From contig OZ245887.1 of NCBI GenBank assembly GCA_965229545.1, positions 310,001 through 374,000 on the forward strand: a stretch of DNA of 64,000 nucleotides, read 5' to 3'. This stretch comes from Megaera sp965229545. Its GTDB lineage: Bacteria; Pseudomonadota; Alphaproteobacteria; Rickettsiales; Rickettsiaceae. Below, in pieces: positions 9,230 through 19,806 of the stretch. Made by a program: the position numbers and the translations under genes. The notes under the pieces were generated by a model that was given only the letters and a program-made list of their open reading frames with translations, did not search any database and was not told the origin of the DNA. How positions within the stretch are numbered: the stretch's first letter is position 1; each line of letters starts with the position of its first letter.

Positions 9230-10605
9230 GAGTCTGTCATATAGTTTGTGTAAGTTGCAAAAGGATATAGTAGAAGATACTATAAAAAAGCAACTTAAAT
9301 ACAGAGGAAAAAATGGCTAAAAAATTAGCAGAAAAAGAAGTAGATATAAATACTAAATTAGTCGAAGAATTACTATCAAAAGCAGATCCATCTGAATTAT
9401 TTGGTCGCGGGTGGATTATTTAATAAACTTAAAAAGCAAATAGTAGAGAGAATTCTTGAAAGTGAATTAGAACACGATCTAGGTTATTCTAAACATAGTA
9501 AGATAATCAAGAGCGATAATAATCGTCGCAACGGCAGTTATGAAAAAACGATTATAGATGACGACGGTCATCAGATTACCGTAGATGTTTCAAGGGGACA
9601 GGGAAGGAGAATTTGAACCTCAATTGATTCCTGAAGGAGTTAGGAGATTTAGTGGTTTTGATGATAAAGTGATTTCACTATATGCAAGAGGGATGACTGT
9701 CAGTGAGATACAGGGCCATTTAGAGGAGATATACCAGACCAATATTTCCAAGGACCTTATATCAACTGTCACTGACGGAGTAATAGAAGAAGTTACTACA
9801 TGGCAAAACAGGTCCATAGACGATGTATATCCAATATTATATTTGGATTGCATACACGTTAAAGCAAGGGATAATCATACAGTAATTAACAAAGCGGTAT
9901 ATCTTGCAATAGGTGTTAACATGGAAGGGAAAAAGGAATTACTGGGGATCTGGGTCGGTAAAAATGAAGGTTCCACGTTTTGGATGCAGGTTGTAACTGA
10001 GCTAAAGAACAGAGGGATAAAACAGATATATGTAGCATGCGTTGATGGATTAAAAGGCTTTCCTGAAGCCATAAATAGCATTTATCCTAATACGATTGTA
10101 CAACTCTGTATAGTACATATGGCGAGGAATTCTGTAAAATATGTTTCTTATAAGGATTTAAAAGCGGTCACAGCGGATCTTAAAAGGATTTACACTGCAA
10201 ACAGCGAAGAAATAGGATATCTTGGAGCTAAAATCGTTTGCTGCTAAATGGGATAATAAATATCCTGTGATCTCTGATATTTGGCAAAGGAATTTTGGAG
10301 CGGGATTATTCCTCTTTTTGCTTTTCCTGATGAGATTAGGCGGATAATTTATACTACCAATGCGATAGAATCGATAAATCGTCAAATCAGAAAAATCATC
10401 AACAATAAAGGGGTTTTTCCAGATGATAAGTCTATTTTAAAAATCGTATTTTTGGCTCTAAAAAATGCTGCCAAAAAAGGACCATGCCGATTAAAAATTG
10501 GTCTTTGGTATTGAATCAATTTGAAATTTTATGCGGGGATTTTAGGCATGATTTACTGGAATTAAAAAATACAACAACAACTTACACAAAATAAATGATT
10601 GACTC
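9230..10605 (+). mobile_element. IS256-family element, copy 1
   Basis: About 1376 bp between 28-bp imperfect inverted repeats (left GAGTCTGTCAT..., right end, read inward, GAGTCAATCAT...). It contains a decayed Mutator-type transposase. No target duplication is visible: CCACCATC on the left against TAAATAGG on the right, which suggests rearrangement after insertion. Left end abuts tRNA-Ala. Confidence 0.92.
9313..10594 (+). pseudogene. IS256 transposase, copy 1 (multiply frameshifted)
   Basis: Mutator-type DDE transposase. It has the two +1 frame breaks found in all copies (G-run near 9407-9412 and G-run near 9593-9597). It also has private changes: an extra T near 10222, two extra T near 10294 and a missing T near 10481. 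The catalytic regions LYLDC, VACVDGLKGFPEA and TNAIESINRQ are all still recognisable. Dead on its own. Confidence 0.9.
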
Positions 10606-10818
10606 TAAATAGGCTATATATAGGAGAGTAAGCAACATACTAAGTCTACTCTATTAGGTTGGTAAAAAGTTATTCTCTATTCTAATATTTTTCGTCCATC
10701 TTTATTTCTGCAGCTTAAATTTGTAAGCTTATGGGAAAGCAAAACATTTAACAATAATTGTATATAGTAATAATATTACTTATCTTTATATCATGAAACT
10801 TATAAATAGGTTAAAAAT

Positions 10819-11136
10819 ATGGCTTGGTTTTACCTTTTTACAGCAGGAATATTTGAGATATTTTGGGCAGTAGGAATAAAATACTGCGATGGATTTAAAA
10901 TTACTCTTCCTTTGGTTTTAGTAATAATTTCCATGGCTCTTAGTGTAATTTTTTTGGGATTAGCCACTAGAACCATTCCAATGAGTATAGCTTACGCAGT
11001 GTGGACCGGTATTGGAATAATAGGAGTATTTACTTATGGTCTATTAATACTTAAAGATCCGATTTCGGTTAAGAATATAATTTTTGTTGGAATGATTTTA
11101 ATAGGAATAGTTGGCTTAAAGTTAGGGATAAAATGA
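10819..11136 (+). CDS. SMR-family exporter, SugE/Gdx type
   Basis: 105 residues with four hydrophobic helices, the size of small multidrug resistance proteins that work as antiparallel dimers. It has the conserved membrane Glu in GIFEIFWAVGIKYCDG and the AYAVWTGIG motif. The WAVGIKY form is typical of the SugE/Gdx branch, which exports guanidinium in exchange for protons. No guanidine riboswitch-like structure was recognised upstream. Intact, flanked by IS256 copies; it may have been carried with them. Confidence 0.85.
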   Translation: MAWFYLFTAGIFEIFWAVGIKYCDGFKITLPLVLVIISMALSVIFLGLATRTIPMSIAYAVWTGIGIIGVFTYGLLILKDPISVKNIIFVGMILIGIVGLKLGIK

Positions 11137-11140
11137 TAAT

Positions 11141-11301
11141 ATGAAAAACCTATCTATAATTTCCTTTTTCTGGCAACATATAAAGCCTTATAAATGGTAT
11201 TATGCAGGAATGCTTATAGCTCCTGTAATAGGGGCTATTTTTCCATTTGCCTATCATTATGCCGTCAAGTTGTTTATTGACTTAATGTCAGCAGAACACA
11301 G
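11141..11301 (+). pseudogene. 5' stub of an ABC exporter (MsbA-like permease/ATPase)
   Basis: The first ~54 codons (starting MKNLSIISFFWQHIKPYKW) show a basic N-terminus and the first membrane helix of a multidrug/lipid ABC exporter, starting 4 bp after the SMR gene. The IS256 copy at 11302 cuts it after LFIDLMSAEHR. No continuation appears on the far side of the IS or elsewhere in the window, so the remaining ~90% is gone or relocated. Confidence 0.75.
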
Positions 11302-12668
11302 GAGTCAATCATTTATTTTGTGTAAGTTGTATTTTTTAATTCCAGTAAATCATGCCTAAAATCCCCGCATAAAATTTCAAATTGATTCAATGCCAAAGAG
11401 CAATTTTTAATCGGCATGGTCCATTTTTTGGCAGCATTTTTTAGAGCCAAAAATACGATTTTTAAAATAGACTTATCATCTGGAAAAACCCCTTTATTGT
11501 TGATGATTTTTCTGATTTGACGATTTATCGATTCTATCGCATTGGTAGTATAAATTACCCGCCTAATCTCATCAGGAAAAGCAAAAAGAGGAATAATCCC
11601 GCTCCAATTCCTTTGCCAAATATCAGAGATCACAGGATATTTATTATCCCATTTAGCAGCAAACGATTTTAGCTCCAGATATCCTATTTCTTCGCTGTTT
11701 GCAGTGTAAATCCTTTTAAGATCCGCTGTGACCGCTTTTAAATCCTTATAAGAAACATATTTTACAGAATTCCTCGCCATATGTACTATACAGAGTTGTA
11801 CAATCGTATTAGGATAAATGCTATTTATGGCTTCAGGAAAGCCTTTTAATCCATCAACGCATGCTACATATATCTGTTTTATCCCTCTGTTCTTTAGCTC
11901 AGTTACAACCTGCATCCAAAACGTGGAACCTTCATTTTTACCGACCCAGATCCCCAGTAATTCCTTTTTCCCTTCCATATTAACACCTATTGCAAGATAT
12001 ACCGCTTTGTTAATTACTGTATGATTATCCCTTGCTTTAACGTGTATGCAATCCAAATATAATATTGGATATACATCGTCTAGGGACCTGTTTTGCCATG
12101 TAGTAACTTCTTCTATTACTCCGTCAGTGACAGTTGATATAAGGTCCTTGGAAATATTGGTCTGGTATATCTCCTCTAAATGGCCCTGTATCTCACTGAC
12201 AGTCATCCCTCTTGCATATAGTGAAATCACTTTATCATCAAAACCACTAAATCTCCTAACTCCTTCAGGAATCAATTGAGGTTCAAATTCTCCTTCCCTG
12301 TCCCCTTGAAACATCTACGGTAATCTGATGACCGTCGTCATCTATAATCGTTTTTTCATAACTGCCGTTGCGACGATTATTATCGCTCTTGATTATCTTA
12401 CTATGTTTAGAATAACCTAGATCGTGTTCTAATTCACTTTCAAGAATTCTCTCTACTATTTGCTTTTTAAGTTTATTAAATAATCCACCCGCGACCAAAT
12501 AATTCAGATGGATCTGCTTTTGATAGTAATTCTTCGACTAATTTAGTATTTATATCTACTTCTTTTTCTGCTAATTTTTTAGCCATTTTTCCTCTGTATT
12601 TAAGTTGCTTTTTTATAGTATCTTCTACTATATCCTTTTGCAACTTACACAAACTATATGACAGACTC
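11302..12668 (-). mobile_element. IS256-family element, copy 2
   Basis: 1367 bp, opposite orientation to copy 1, with both 28-bp terminal repeats. One side is the ABC exporter stub, the other is inside an IS21 istA gene. The flanks do not belong together and show no target duplication, so this copy marks a recombination junction. Confidence 0.92.
11313..12586 (-). pseudogene. IS256 transposase, copy 2 (two shared frame breaks)
   Basis: Three consecutive frames: an N-terminal segment from 12586, a middle segment (12283-12498) and a long catalytic segment (11313-12314, 333 residues). They are joined by the two +1 breaks common to all copies. The catalytic segment has the DDE residues (LDC, VDG, AIES) and the TTNAIESINRQIRK region. 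Apart from the two breaks it is intact; one replacement KNW to KNC is private. Confidence 0.88.
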
Positions 12669-13861
12669 AATTTTGGGTAATCTTTTTCGTCGGTAATCCA
12701 TTGACCTTTATTATAATTCCTCGGATTGGTTTTTATGATCTGGTGTTTATAATAGGCTGTAACGGTCTTTAGCCCAATACGAATACTAACCTCTTCCCCG
12801 ATATATTTTGTTGGCACCGAATAAAAATTACCTTTGACCATAAAATGGTGATCTTTTTGTACTGTGCAGGTAGTCCAAATCGGCATATCAAAAATACCTG
12901 ACGGTATAGGAAGTAAACATTCCTTTTCTTCCAATAAAAATGTATCAATTGGCTTTGATCCTGTTGTAGTACATATTCTATGTGATATTTCATTTTTACA
13001 CCACTTGATCGCTTCAATATTAGCCTCAATATTGCTATATGATTTACCGGCTATAAGTTGTTCTCTAACTATCCTAATAGAGCGCTCCACTTTGCCTTTA
13101 TGCTCCGGCTTAAAAACTTTAGTTGGATCTATTGTAAAACCATAAAACCTTGATAATTCTGAATAAGTCTCATTTAAAGTATGGTCATAAATATCAGGTT
13201 TAATGACCCCGGCTTTTAAATTATCCAATATTACTCTACTGGGTACACCACCAAAAAAGTTGAAAGCATTTACATGGAGCTGAGCCCAACTAACTTGGTC
13301 CTGTGAAAAAGCAAACTCTACGTAACGATAACGACTATGGGACAGAGTCATTACAAAAGCATAAAGTTTTCTATTTTTACCATTAACATCCTAAATCTTG
13401 CCAATATAACCAAAATCTACCTGAGCTTCTTGACCCGGTTCAGTCTTTATATGAATAGTACTCTTGGGTAGCTTAGGAAAAGCTTTTTGAATATATCGGT
13501 TAATACTCCGATTACTTATTTTCACACCTTCTGATAATAGTAAACGCCGAATTTGGGTGTGGGTTATACTTCTTTGTTTTAGCCAGTTCCCTATTGCCTC
13601 ATTATATTCTGCAAGCATTATCATCGCAGATGCTTTCTGTATAGGTTCGTTCTTATATAATTTTTCTTCAACCTTGATTGCTATCCTGTTTAATTCAGAA
13701 TCACTAGCTAAAATACTGAGATTTTCTTGTCTTGCTAACTCAATATATTTTCTTATTGTATCCCTCGATAGATCAAATGATCTGGCTATCTGTCTTTGGC
13801 TGTTACCTTTGATGTGCTGGTACAGCACTTCTCTAATTGTTGACATACTATATTTCCTCAT
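12669..13861 (-). pseudogene. istA: IS21-family transposase IstA, amber stop and 3' truncation
   Basis: The first 156 residues (13391-13861) contain helix-turn-helix regions (GNSQRQIARSFDLSRDTI) and the start of the integrase core (QEAQVDFGYIG). An in-frame TAG at 13391-13393 then stops translation. The same frame continues (RYVEFAFSQDQ, VILDNLKAGV, HKGKVERSI: the D-D-E of the rve core) until IS256 copy 2 replaces the C-terminus at 12668. No istB is present. The downstream frame runs uninterrupted into the IS256 N-terminus, giving a 291-residue chimeric open frame. Confidence 0.85.
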
Positions 13862-13878
13862 TCAATTTAATTTAAACT

Positions 13879-13912
13879 CTAATTTAGTTAACAAATAAAT
13901 TAACTAAATTAG
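13879..13912. repeat. Perfect 13-bp inverted repeat upstream of istA
   Basis: CTAATTTAGTTAA (13879-13891) is mirrored exactly at 13900-13912 with an 8-base loop. It lies just upstream of the istA start. It could be part of the IS21 end, an operator or a weak hairpin; all bases are A/T-rich, and no T-run follows. Confidence 0.7.
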
Positions 13913-14192
13913 CATTGTTCTTTTCTTTTGAAAGTGGACTTCTCTCACCTGGCGCACAACAGTAACCTCTTGAGTATATTTTAAACAAGCATCGCCAATC
14001 TTCCCAAGGCCAATTTTTTTACAGAATTTTCCGAATCCTTTTATTAACTTCTCACTTTTGCTTAACTTACTTTCAGTATTTAGTTCTGCCGCTATTTGTT
14101 TAGCCATATCTTTGCGAACTGAATCTTGATCGATGCCGCCATCCCATTTATCCCAGATTCTAGGGTCTTTCAAGAGGGCTTTATTTAACTTA
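13904..14192 (-). pseudogene. Fragment of an unrecognised protein
   Basis: An open frame of about 90 residues (DPRIWDKWDGGIDQDSVRK; GFGKFCKKIGLGKIGDACL) entering from the IS630 boundary at 14192 and ending near the IS21 remnant. Lysine-rich and hydrophilic. It has no start of its own upstream of the IS, and its last residues read into the inverted repeat. I do not recognise the family; it is most likely the tail of a larger disrupted gene. Confidence 0.4.
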
Positions 14193-15324
14193 TTACTCTG
14201 GCCTTTAAATATTGAACTAACATTAGAGAAATGATATAATGATATTGTATCAAGAGTAATAACAAAATGTCTAATAAAAAATTATCACCAAGCGATCTCA
14301 AGATATTAAGAAAGAAAGCAGTGGAAGCAATAGTTATACATGGAATAAGCAAGAAACAAGCATCTATTACCTTTGGGTTTTCTAGGAGTTCTATATGGAA
14401 ATATCTTAAAGAGTACAAAATTTATAAGGAAGAAAGCTTTCGCTATAAGAAGCGAGGAGTAAAGGTAGGAACAGGATCTAAAATCAGTAAAAATCAAGAA
14501 GAGGAATTAAAATCTAAAATTTTATCACATACACCTGATGAATTGGGAATGGATTATACGTTATGGAATAGTAAAGTGGTACAAGAATATATAGAATCCA
14601 ATTACCTTTATCAGTATAACAGGCGTTCTATAAGAAAAATTATGAATAGATTGGGTTTTACGTCTCAAAAACCAATTAAATCAGCCTATCAACGTAATCC
14701 AGAGAAGATAAAAGAATGGTTAACAGTCACATATCCAGAAATCAAGTCTCGTGCAATGAAAGAAAGTGCTAGAATTTATTGGGGAGATGAAATGGGGATA
14801 CAATCAACAGATAATCGAGGTAAAACATATGGTCTTAAAGGCAAGACCCCAGCAATCAAGAGAAGTGGCTCAAGATTTAAATGTAATATGCTAGCTGCTA
14901 TTAGTCCGTAAGGGTTTATGAACTGGATGGTATTTGAAGATAATTTTACCAGCAAAAAGTGTATTGAATTTTTAGGTAGACTGATCAGACAAATTAAGCA
15001 GAAAATATTTTTGATATTAGATAATCATAGAGTGTATCACAGTAAAAAGGTAAAAGCTTATGTAGAAAGACATAAGGACAAGCTAGAATTGTTTTATTTA
15101 CCATCATATTGTCCTGATATGAATCCACAAGAACTTGTAAACCAAGATGTCAAAGCTAACTCCAATAATTTTCGAGTACTAAAATCAGTAAAAGATTTAA
15201 CAATTAATGTACGGTCCTATTTAACACAAATTCAGTTTAATGGTATAAAAATTCAAAATTATTTTAAAAAGAAAGAAATAGCTTATGCTACTATATAATG
15301 TTCAATATTTAAAGGCCAGAGTAA
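14193..15324 (+). mobile_element. IS630-family element, copy b (complete, nonsense mutant)
   Basis: 1132 bp with both 25-bp ends and TA on both sides (14191-14192, 15325-15326). Right flank is the 5' part of IS630 copy T in inverted orientation, starting at the shared internal TA. So copy b sits inside copy T. It shares with that 5' part the TAA stop and two missense differences that copies a and c lack. Confidence 0.92.
14267..15298 (+). pseudogene. IS630 transposase, copy b (TAA at codon 215)
   Basis: Same protein as the intact copy, but CAA of the AISPQGFM segment is TAA (14909-14911), removing the second Asp and the Glu of the DDE site. A CAT to TAT change (RVYHSKK) is private. Without suppression it cannot make an active transposase. 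Confidence 0.92.
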
Positions 15325-16151
15325 TAATATCAAAAATATTTTCTGCTTAATTTGTCTGATCAGTCTACCTAAAAATTCAATACACTTTTTGCTGGTAAAA
15401 TTATCTTCAAATACCATCCAGTTCATAAACCCTTACGGACTAATAGCAGCTAGCATATTACATTTAAATCTTGAGCCACTTCTCTTGATTGCTGGGGTCT
15501 TGCCTTTAAGACCATATGTTTTACCTCGATTATCTGTTGATTGTATCCCCATTTCATCTCCCCAATAAATTCTAGCACTTTCTTTCATTGCACGAGACTT
15601 GATTTCTGGATATGTGACTGTTAACCATTCTTTTATCTTCTCTGGATTACGTTGATAGGCTGATTTAATTGGTTTTTGAGACGTAAAACCCAATCTATTC
15701 ATAATTTTTCTTATAGAACGCCTGTTATACTGATAAAGGTAATTGGATTCTATATATTCTTGTACCACTTTACTATTCCATAACGTATAATCCATTCCCA
15801 ATTCATCAGGTGTATGTGATAAAATTTTAGATTTTAATTCCTCTTCTTGATTTTTACTGATTTTAGATCCTGTTCCTACCTTTACTCCTCGCTTCTTATA
15901 GCGAAAGCTTTCTTCCTTATAAATTTTGTACTCTTTAAGATATTTCCATATAGAACTCCTAGAAAACCCAAAGGTAATAGATGCTTGTTTCTTGCTTATT
16001 CCATGTATAACTATTGCTTCCACTGCTTTCTTTCTTAATATCTTGAGATCGCTTGGTGATAATTTTTTATTAGACATTTTGTTATTACTCTTGATACAAT
16101 ATCATTATATCATTTCTCTAATGTTAGTTCAATATTTAAAGGCCGGAGTAA
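15325..16151 (-). mobile_element. IS630, 5' fragment (827 bp) of copy T
   Basis: Begins with the left terminal repeat at 16151 (minus strand) and runs to the TA in GATATTA, exactly where the 306-bp fragment at 8093 takes over. 827 + 306 minus the duplicated TA equals 1131, one base less than an intact element; the missing base is in the A-rich tail of the 3' piece. Contains the TAA-truncated transposase frame 15433-16077. T itself is inserted in IS256 copy 3. Confidence 0.92.
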
Positions 16152-17075
16152 TATATGCAAGAGGGATGACTGTCAGTGAGATACAGGGCCATTTAGAGGA
16201 GATATACCAGACCAATATTTCCAAGGACCTTATATCAACTGTCACTGACGGAGTAATAGAAGAAGTTACTACATGGCAAAACAGGTCCCTAGACGATGTA
16301 TATCCAATATTATATTTGGATTGCATACACGTTAAAGCAAGGGATAATCATACAGTAATTAACAAAGCGGTATATCTTGCAATAGGTGTTAATATGGAAG
16401 GGAAAAAGGAATTACTGGGGATCTGGGTCGGTAAAAATGAAGGTTCCAAGTTTTGGATGCAGGTTGTAACTGAGCTAAAGAACAGAGGGATAAAACAGGT
16501 ATATGTAGCATGCGTTGATGGATTAAAAGGCTTTCCTGAAGCCATAAATAGCATTTATCCTAATACGATTGTACAACTCTGTATAGTACATATGGCGAGG
16601 AATTCTGTAAAATATGTTTCTTATAAGGATTTAAAAGCGGTCACAGCGGATCTTAAAAGGATTTACACTGCAAACAGCGAAGAAATAGGATATCTCTGGA
16701 GCTAAAATCGTTTGCTGCTAAATGGGATAATAAATATCCTGTGATCTCTGATATTTGGCAAAGGAATTGGAGCGGGATTATTCCTCTTTTTGCTTTTCCT
16801 GATGAGATTAGGCGGGTAATTTATACTACCAATGCGATACAATCGATAAATCGTCAAATCAGAAAAATCATCAACAATAAAGGGGTTTTTCCAGATGATA
16901 AGTCTATTTTAAAAATCGTATTTTTGGCTCTAAAAAATGCTGCCAAAAAATGGACCATGCCGATTAAAAATTGGTCTTTGGCATTGAATCAATTTGAAAT
17001 TTTATGCGGGGATTTTAGGCATGATTTACTGGAATTAAAAAATACAACAACTTACACAAAATAAATGATTGACTC
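16152..17075 (+). mobile_element. IS256, copy 3 (5'-truncated by IS630 T)
   Basis: Only the part from TATGCAAGAGG onward remains; IS630 T entered at the TA of CACTATATGC. The transposase is broken by an extra CT near 16695. In addition, the catalytic Glu of TNAIESINRQ is Gln here (GAA to CAA near 16840), so this copy is dead twice. The right terminal repeat is intact and abuts a PrtD-like ABC gene. Confidence 0.9.
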
Positions 17076-17748
17076 TTAAATTTCGCCCAATTCTTGGTAA
17101 CATTTTTAATCATACCCATTGCCTCTACCGCTTCCGCATTTCTGTTCGCAACATCAGCTTGGGTCATACCTTTAATTGAGAATTCAGTTGCTTCACCAAG
17201 GGACTTATTAGTAGCTACTGCATTAAAAAATGCAAAACCGACAATAATTACTGCTCTGGCAATTGTAATCCACCCAATATATGGATGAATCAAGAAAATT
17301 ATTACAGTATATACTATACTCCAAGGCGCATCGAAAACAGTATTAATCCCTGTACTAGTTAAAAAAGTTTTTAAAGTCTGAAAATCTCGAAGTAGTTGAC
17401 TCGAAGCCGGATTAACTTTAGTAGCAGAGGCAGAAATTGAGTGACTAAAAATAATTGGAGATAAAGTGTTATCAAGCCATTCCCCTACTTTTATTAAAGT
17501 GAAAGATCTAGCTATCTGCAAAAGACCATGGACAAAATATATTGATCCAATAATCAAAGATAGCAACAATAACGTGTCTAAATTACCGCTTCCTATAACC
17601 CTGTCTAATACCTACAAAGAATATAAAGGAGTAACCAACATTAATAAATTGATTATAAAAGCAAAAACAAACGTAATTTTAAAAGCAGCTTCATATTTAT
17701 CTAAAGCAATCTTCAATGGATTATCTTTTTTCTTAACCTCTTTCCCAT
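17076..17748 (-). pseudogene. PrtD-like type I secretion ABC transporter, N-terminal part
   Basis: Starting at ATG 17748 the frame encodes the membrane domain of a PrtD-type ABC exporter (LDRVIGSGNLDTLLLLSLI, LDNTLSPIIFS, FDAPWSIVYTVIIF, GMIKNVTKNWAKF). An in-frame TAG replaces an expected Gln in the LYSLQVLDRV segment. IS256 copy 3 cuts it at about residue 225. A later part of such a protein, lacking Walker A, is at 8401 on the other strand. This would have exported a protein together with the HlyD-like adaptor. Not functional now. Confidence 0.85.
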
Positions 17749-17803
17749 TCATAATATTAATGACCACATTTTTGCATCGGTATTATACATAATTTATTAA
17801 ATA

Positions 17804-18749
17804 TTAACTAGTTTTTATTAATAATTTCTTCTTGTAATTTTTAATAAATTTTACAAATTCTTTCTCTTTTAATCTCGTCAGAATACCAGAGTTTTCTGAA
17901 AAACCAAGAACAACAAAGGCAAAATTCATATAAGGAATAAAATGATTTCCAGTAGTTAATTCTACTTGTAATTTACAATCTTCATTAAAAAGCACTCTTT
18001 TAGATAAAGATTTAGAGCTTAAATTATTCATTTGCAATAGAGTGCTATATTCCAATATGAAAGGATAATTAGCTATAAAATTCTCTAGAAACATCTGCCC
18101 ATCATTATTATTACATACTAAAATCAATTTAAGATTTGGTTCTTTATCGTGGTTAAAAAGTACCCTGTAACCATAATCTGCAGCGATATTATCTGTAACA
18201 AACCTGGCCAGAATAAAATTATCAGCTAGATCTATAATATTTTTTCCTTTAAACCCTACTATACATTCACCTTTTTTATTTCCAGGCATATGAATAGTGG
18301 TTTTTACCTCAATTTTTTCTAATGTTTCAAGAATATCACTACGCAAGTTACTATGACAATCAAACGGATCTACTTTCCACAAATCACTTTCTTCTACTTG
18401 AGGTTCTATCCCGAATTTTAATTCGGCTTCAAATGTCGCTACCATATTAGGAAGAAAATCATAAACCAGCTTACTAGCATATTTTCTAATGCTTAAGTCG
18501 TCTGCTAGATTAACACACAAGAAACTTGTGGTAGGTAAAACCCGAAAAGGGTCAGCAAAACCCTTGGAATCAATAGGCAGTAAACATATATTTTTACTGA
18601 CTTCAAACCCGTGGTTATGAAGATCAGTTAAGATATTTTTAGCAGCACTATCAATTTGATTTAAATTACCTTGTGAATCTAAATACTTGAGGGAAACAAA
18701 TAAAGATTTATTTTTTTACAAGAGTTAAATTTTCATTTGTTAAGTACAT
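17804..18749 (-). pseudogene. Glutamine-synthetase-like protein, frameshift in an A7 run
   Basis: Reading from ATG 18749, 13 codons precede an A7 run (18711-18717 on plus, as T7) where one base must be skipped. The rest (about 300 residues) then reads open to 17804. DPFRVLPTTSFLVCVNL, AELKFGIE and LADNFILARFVTDNIAADYG resemble glutamine-synthetase beta-grasp and catalytic-domain blocks. The protein is much shorter than GS (about 440-470 residues) and lacks clear ATP/metal motifs at the end. It may be a divergent GS-like protein rather than an active enzyme. The frame could be restored by slippage at the A-run or by an assembly correction. Family call is tentative. Confidence 0.5.
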
Positions 18750-18790
18750 TTAAAATCCTTTGTAGTTTATTTGATCGTTTTTATACAACT

Positions 18791-19792
18791 TTAAATTAAT
18801 TCTTCAGCTATTTGGACTGCGTTTAGCGCAGCACCTTTACGTAAATTATCAGTAGTTATCCACATGTTAATAGTATTCTTACAAGAATTGTCATCTCTTA
18901 TTCTGGAGATATATACTCCATCTTCTTCTACAACGTCAACAGGCGTTGCATATTTTATTTCATTATTACAACTATAAGTGATAATTCCGTCTAATTCTGA
19001 AAGAATTTCTTCTGCCTCTTTTGCGTTTATTTGATTTTCAAATTCTACATTAACCGACATAGAATGTGAAACAAAAACAGGAACTCGCACACATGTTACG
19101 CTGATTCTAATATCCCTGCCGATAATTTTCTTTAGTTCATGCTCTATCTTGTATTCTTCGTCAGTAATACCATCTTCACGAAAATCACCGATATGAGGAA
19201 GTAAATTAAATGCAATTTGTGTCGGAAAGACTTTTGGTGGAATATTTTCAAAAATAAATTTAGCTTTGGTTTGGAGATATAGTTCATCCATAGCTTCTTT
19301 CCCGGTACCTGAAACTGATTGGTAAGTAGAAACTACTATTCGTTTTATTTTAGCTGCATTATCTAAAGGTTTTAAAGCTACTGCAAGGGGTATAGCACAG
19401 CAATTAGGACTAGCTATAATGCCGCCAGCTTTAAAGTTTTTTAAGACAGAAATATTTGCCTCAGGCACAACAAGCGGCACATCATTCTCTAGCCTAAAGA
19501 AAAAAGATTTGTCAATTACCGTACATCGTTTACTTGCTGCTATTTTTGCATATTGCTTTGATACTTTTGAACCCGCACAAAAAAAAGCAAAATCAATATC
19601 AGAAAAATCAAGGTCCGATATTTGGCATACCTTAATAGTATTATTACCAAAACTTACCGATTTCCCCAGCGAATCAAGAGAAGCTGCTGCAAAAATTTTG
19701 TTTACAGGAAAGCTTCTTTGACTAAGAGAATTAAGTATCTCTCGCCCAACGTTACCTGTTGCACCTATTACAGCTACATTATATTTTTTCAT
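18791..19792 (-). CDS. asd: Aspartate-semialdehyde dehydrogenase
   Basis: NADP-dependent enzyme that makes aspartate semialdehyde, here presumably for meso-diaminopimelate in peptidoglycan. 333 residues: Rossmann motif GATGNVG (residues 10-16), catalytic Cys131 in SPNCCAIPLA, QSVSGTGKEAMDEL region, and the substrate-binding CVRVPVFVSHS block. Normal length and intact. It is followed after 41 bp by the glutamine-synthetase-like gene and preceded closely by a HIT-family gene on the same strand. Confidence 0.95.
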   Translation of the reverse strand: MKKYNVAVIGATGNVGREILNSLSQRSFPVNKIFAAASLDSLGKSVSFGNNTIKVCQISDLDFSDIDFAFFCAGSKVSKQYAKIAASKRCTVIDKSFFFRLENDVPLVVPEANISVLKNFKAGGIIASPNCCAIPLAVALKPLDNAAKIKRIVVSTYQSVSGTGKEAMDELYLQTKAKFIFENIPPKVFPTQIAFNLLPHIGDFREDGITDEEYKIEHELKKIIGRDIRISVTCVRVPVFVSHSMSVNVEFENQINAKEAEEILSELDGIITYSCNNEIKYATPVDVVEEDGVYISRIRDDNSCKNTINMWITTDNLRKGAALNAVQIAEELI

Positions 19793-19806
19793 TTTTATAT
19801 TTATTT

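Noticed and set aside
10606..10818. Guanidine riboswitch upstream of the SugE/Gdx-like gene
   Set aside because: I could not find the paired ACGR-containing hairpins or other guanidine-I/II/III cores in the 213 bp.
15926..16705. A 259-residue open frame on the plus strand crossing an IS630 end into IS256
   Set aside because: Its first 75 residues are the antisense of the IS630 transposase and the rest is the truncated IS256 catalytic segment; it is an accident of insertion, not a gene.
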